Source: JANLYQ01 sp031365725
GTDB taxonomy: Bacteria > Actinomycetota > Actinomycetes > JACCUZ01
NCBI GenBank assembly: GCA_031365725.1
Contig: JANLYQ010000063.1
Span: forward strand, 1-14,526
DNA length: 14,526 nt
Direction of reading: 5' to 3'
Part shown: piece by piece, positions 12,271-14,526 of the stretch
Numbering within the stretch: the first letter of the stretch is position 1
Layout: the number at the start of each line of letters is the position of its first letter
Position numbers and translations under genes: made by a program
The notes under the pieces: model-generated
Seen by the model: the letters and a program-made list of their open reading frames with translations, nothing else
Told to the model about the DNA's origin: nothing
The model's database searches: none

Positions 12271-12831
12271 ATGGAGATCCTGCTCGCTGTGCTCGCCACG
12301 CTCGGGTTCTGCGGGTGCGCCGTGGTGGCCGCCGCGCTCGCGCTCCGTCGGGCGCTGCGCTCGCTGCAAGCCCGGGCACTCGGCCTACGAGAACGAGCCG
12401 CCCTCACGGCCCGCTCGCACGGAGTCGGACCGGCTGCTGAGGCGGCCCGGTTGCGCCGCGAGCTGGAGAGGGCGCTGGCCGGCGGTCGCCGGGCCCTCGC
12501 CGCCGCGCACGCCGTTGGTGCCCCCGTCGGCGACGTACGCTCGCTGCTCGCGCGACTCGAGCTGGCCGCCCGCTCTGTCGACGGCGAGCTGCGTCTCGTC
12601 GAGGCCCAGCCGGACCGCGCCCGAGCCGCAGGCGCCCTGTCCGGACCTCGGTCCCGGGTAGGCGTCATCACCTCCTCGGCCGCGAGCCTGGTCGACGGGC
12701 TGGTCCAGGCGGCCGGTCACGACTCCCGCGAGCTCACGCTGCTGCAGGCGGCCTGCGCGCTGGAGGCCGACGCCCTGCGCTCGGTGGCTGCGCAGCCCGC
12801 GCCCCTGGCCGCCGTTGACCACGCGAGGTAG
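12271..12831 (+). CDS. Hypothetical membrane-anchored coiled-coil protein
   Basis: I do not recognise this 186-residue protein. It starts with a single hydrophobic segment (about 3-25, LLAVLATLGFCGCAVVAAALAL) followed by a basic ALRRALRSL stretch. The remainder is Ala/Leu/Arg-rich and almost wholly helical in appearance, with heptad-like runs (AAEAARLRRELERALAGGRRAL and VRSLLARLELAARSVDGELRLVE). This looks like a membrane-anchored, cytoplasmic helical or coiled-coil protein. No catalytic motif is visible. ATG at 12271 has no ribosome site; TAGGGT (12257-12262) eight bases upstream fits a leaderless transcript, so it may be expressed independently of cysA, which ends 24 bp earlier. Codon bias matches its neighbours. 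It converges on the Rrf2 gene. Confidence 0.75.
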   Translation: MEILLAVLATLGFCGCAVVAAALALRRALRSLQARALGLRERAALTARSHGVGPAAEAARLRRELERALAGGRRALAAAHAVGAPVGDVRSLLARLELAARSVDGELRLVEAQPDRARAAGALSGPRSRVGVITSSAASLVDGLVQAAGHDSRELTLLQAACALEADALRSVAAQPAPLAAVDHAR

Positions 12832-12866
12832 GCGAACAGTCGCGGCAACAGGTGTCTGCGCCCGTT

Positions 12867-12884
12867 GAGGTAACTGTTCACCTC
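12867..12884. other. Weak inverted repeat between convergent genes
   Basis: GAGGT (12867-12871) and ACCTC (12880-12884) are complementary around eight bases, in the 75-bp gap between the converging coiled-coil and Rrf2 genes. This is where a bidirectional terminator would be expected, but the stem is only 5 bp and no T-run follows, so it is a weak call. Confidence 0.25.
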
Positions 12885-12906
12885 CTGTCGCAGGGCGCGG
12901 CGGGCG

Positions 12907-13365
12907 CTACGGGCGCTCGTCCTCGCCGTATCTCTCGGCGATCGACACGACGTGCCGGGGCAGCTTGCCGGTCAGCACGTCCTGCAGGGTGACGTCCTCG
13001 AGCACGTGCCGCAGGCTGCCGCGCACCGCGATCCACACCGTACGCAGCGGCTCGGTGGGGCCGACGTAGGCCAGGGAGGCGGGGCTCGTGTCGCGCACCG
13101 TGGCCAGCGGGCCTTCGACGGCTCTGATCACATCGGCGATGGCGATGGTCGACGCCGGGCGGGCCAGGGTGTAGCCGCCGTCCGGACCGCGTCGGCTGAT
13201 CAGCAGCTTGTGCTGCTTGAGCTGGCGCAGGATCTCGAGCAGGAACTTCAGCGGGATCTGCTGCGCGGTGGCCAGCGTCTCGGCCTTCACCGGCTCCGTC
13301 GACCCATCAGCGGCGAGCTGGACCAACGCGCGAACGGCGTAGTCGACCCGGGCTGTCACGCGCAT
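12907..13365 (-). CDS. Rrf2-family transcriptional regulator lacking Fe-S cysteines (CymR-like)
   Basis: This 152-residue protein is an Rrf2 winged-helix regulator. The N-terminal part reads MRVTARVDYAVRALVQLA, then AQQIPLKFLLEILRQLKQHKLLISRRG (recognition helix and wing) and PDGGYTLARP, the family signature, followed by IADVIRAVEGPLA. It has no cysteine at all: the region where IscR and NsrR carry their three [2Fe-2S] ligands reads RDTSPASLAYVGPTEPLRTVW. This places it with CymR-type members, which control cysteine and sulfur metabolism in firmicutes. Location beside cysPTWA supports a sulfur role. ATG at 13365 is chosen over GTG at 13371 because family members start MRVTARVDYA-like; the ribosome site is weak either way. 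Confidence 0.9.
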   Translation of the reverse strand: MRVTARVDYAVRALVQLAADGSTEPVKAETLATAQQIPLKFLLEILRQLKQHKLLISRRGPDGGYTLARPASTIAIADVIRAVEGPLATVRDTSPASLAYVGPTEPLRTVWIAVRGSLRHVLEDVTLQDVLTGKLPRHVVSIAERYGEDERP

Positions 13366-13643
13366 GGGCACACTCTGTCAGCCCGAGCGCGGCCGACGCA
13401 GCGCGGCAGCCGTAGGTGGACCTGCGTGTCCGGTGGGAAAGTCGCGCGCCGCTGCATCCATCGGGCCGCGGCACAGCGAACACCGGTCATGCCGATCCGA
13501 CGCACCACCATCACCGCGAGCCCTCGTCCCGAGCGGATCGGCGACGGCGCAGCGCAGCCGGTCCCGGTCATCGACCTGACACGGGGCGCCCGGCGGGAAC
13601 CGGCCGACCGAGCCGTCGATCCGGCCCAGGCGGCCGGCGCCGG
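13366..13643. other. Intergenic stretch between Rrf2 and PaaE-type genes
   Basis: About 280 bp with no gene I can support. It must hold the Rrf2 promoter on the minus strand, but no clear -10/-35 pair is visible. A short plus-strand frame (13490-13692) has G/C-rich third positions but no ribosome site, and its end runs antisense into the PaaE gene. A palindrome CCGGCGCCGG at 13634-13643 just after the PaaE stop is too compact for a convincing terminator. Confidence 0.4.
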
Positions 13644-14526
13644 TCAGGCGTCGAAGTCGAGCTCGACGACGTCGGACACCGGCACCGACTGACACGCCAG
13701 CACGAAGCCGCCGGCGACCTCCTCGTCGTCGAGCGCGTAGTTGCGCGCCATCGACACCTCCCCGCTGACCACCCGGGCGCGACAGGTGCCGCACACCCCG
13801 CCCTTGCAGGCGAACGGCGCGTCCGCCCGCACCGCAAGGACGGCGTCCAGGATCCGCATCGGCGGTACGCCGGTCAGCGGGACCTCCACCGAGGTCACTC
13901 GACCATCGAGGGTGACGGCCACCGAGCTGGTCGCTCCGACGAGTGCCGACCTGGGGTCGGGCGCGACGGAGGCGCGAGGACCCTCTCCCTCCACGTGGAA
14001 AAGCTCGGTGTGCACCCGGCCCGGTGTCACACCCAGCTCGGCCAGCACCTGCTGCACGCCGTCGACCATCGCGAACGGGCCGCAGAGGTACCACTCGTCG
14101 ACCGAGTCCGGGGGCAGTAACGCGGGCAGCAGGCGGCGCAGCCGCGGCGCGTCCAGCCGGCCGCTGAGCAGCTCGGCTTCCTGCTCCTCGCGCGAGAGCA
14201 CGTGCAGCACCCGCAGCCGGTCAGGGAACCGGTCCTTGAGGTCGGCAAGGTCATCGAGGAACATCACCGAGGCAGCAGTCCGGTTGCCGTAGAGCAACGT
14301 GACCGAGCTGTCGGGCTCCACCTCCAGCACAGACGTGGCGATCGAGAGCAGCGGCGTGATGCCACTGCCCGCACCGACCAGAGCACACCGGCGGGACCGG
14401 AGGGGGTCGAGCACCGGTCCGAACCGACCGGTCGGCGTCATCACGTCGACGGCGTCACCCGCGCGCAGCGCCGAGGTGGCGTGGCCGGAGAAGACCCCGC
14501 CCTCGAGCCGCTTCACCGCCACCTGC
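13644..14526 (-). CDS. paaE: PaaE-type ferredoxin/NAD(P)H oxidoreductase, C-terminal part (cut by window end)
   Basis: The visible ~294 residues cover the end of an FAD domain, an NAD(P)-binding domain and a C-terminal plant-type [2Fe-2S] domain. They show FSGHATSALRAGDAVDVMTPTGRF, then CALVGAGSGITPLLSI, LLYGNRTAASVMFLDDL and YLCGPFAMVDGVQQVLAELG. The iron-sulfur ligands are FACKGGVCGTCRARV (C-x4-C-x2-C) and the fourth Cys in FVLACQSVPVSD, ending VVELDFDA, which is typical of PaaE. PaaE passes electrons from NADPH to the phenylacetyl-CoA epoxidase. The frame stays open at the window edge (QVAVKRLEGG), so the N-terminal FAD part and any paaABCD genes are out of view. Reductases of this layout also serve desaturases and other oxygenases, so the symbol is tentative. 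Confidence 0.85.
   Translation of the reverse strand, partial: QVAVKRLEGGVFSGHATSALRAGDAVDVMTPTGRFGPVLDPLRSRRCALVGAGSGITPLLSIATSVLEVEPDSSVTLLYGNRTAASVMFLDDLADLKDRFPDRLRVLHVLSREEQEAELLSGRLDAPRLRRLLPALLPPDSVDEWYLCGPFAMVDGVQQVLAELGVTPGRVHTELFHVEGEGPRASVAPDPRSALVGATSSVAVTLDGRVTSVEVPLTGVPPMRILDAVLAVRADAPFACKGGVCGTCRARVVSGEVSMARNYALDDEEVAGGFVLACQSVPVSDVVELDFDA

Noticed and set aside
9391..12369. Long minus-strand frames opposite cysT and cysA
   Set aside because: Low-complexity His/Asp/Gly/Arg shadows; the plus-strand genes have complete transporter motifs.
13634..13643. CCGGCGCCGG as a terminator of the PaaE-type gene
   Set aside because: Ten bases, no loop and no T-run; such palindromes are common by chance at this GC content.

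Overview
The window is high-GC DNA (roughly 70% GC, strong G/C bias at third codon positions, many GTG/TTG starts, several candidate leaderless starts) and reads as the chromosome of an actinobacterium. A solitary groEL with CIRCE operators next to cspA and threonine synthase, a DUF3263 / LytR_C pair, and actinobacterial-type OtsA all fit this. A micrococcal lineage such as Dermatophilaceae/Intrasporangiaceae is my guess; the sequence alone does not prove it.

Layout. (1) 1-2261, minus strand: the 5' end of groEL with two CIRCE-type heat-shock operators, cspA with its own promoter, and thrC preceded by a well-formed S-box (SAM-I) riboswitch whose closing helix abuts the thrC Shine-Dalgarno. 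(2) 2382-4372, plus strand: a small protein with an HEARH motif (possible minigluzincin), two exact 47-bp direct repeats overlapping its 3' end, and otsA (trehalose-6-phosphate synthase). (3) 4457-7106, minus strand: a GNAT acetyltransferase, then otsB (trehalose-6-phosphate phosphatase), a membrane-anchored LytR_C protein and a DUF3263 protein; the last three form a tight operon transcribed from a promoter near 7171-7199. (4) 7309-8319, plus: a pirin-like bicupin protein, divergent from the operon across a perfect 8-4-8 palindrome. (5) 8512-12246, plus: a complete sulfate-type ABC importer, cysP-cysT-cysW-cysA, with overlapping or closely spaced genes and an operator-like dyad on its promoter. 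(6) 12271-14526: an unrecognised small membrane/coiled-coil protein (plus), then on the minus strand a cysteine-free Rrf2 regulator (CymR-like rather than an Fe-S sensor) and the C-terminal part of a PaaE-type ferredoxin oxidoreductase cut by the window end.

How the parts may work together. The trehalose pathway is complete (OtsA makes trehalose-6-phosphate, OtsB removes the phosphate), although the two genes lie on opposite strands with a GNAT gene between them. The sulfate importer is self-contained, and the cysteine-free Rrf2 protein encoded just after it is the natural candidate regulator; the dyad overlapping the cysP transcription start is its natural candidate site. SAM sensing at thrC links the aspartate-family branch point to sulfur-amino-acid status, so two sulfur-related controls lie in one window. 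I see no CRISPR array, prophage, transposase, tRNA, rRNA or obvious novel defence system. The less ordinary signals are regulatory sequences, the repeat pair and two small proteins of unknown role.
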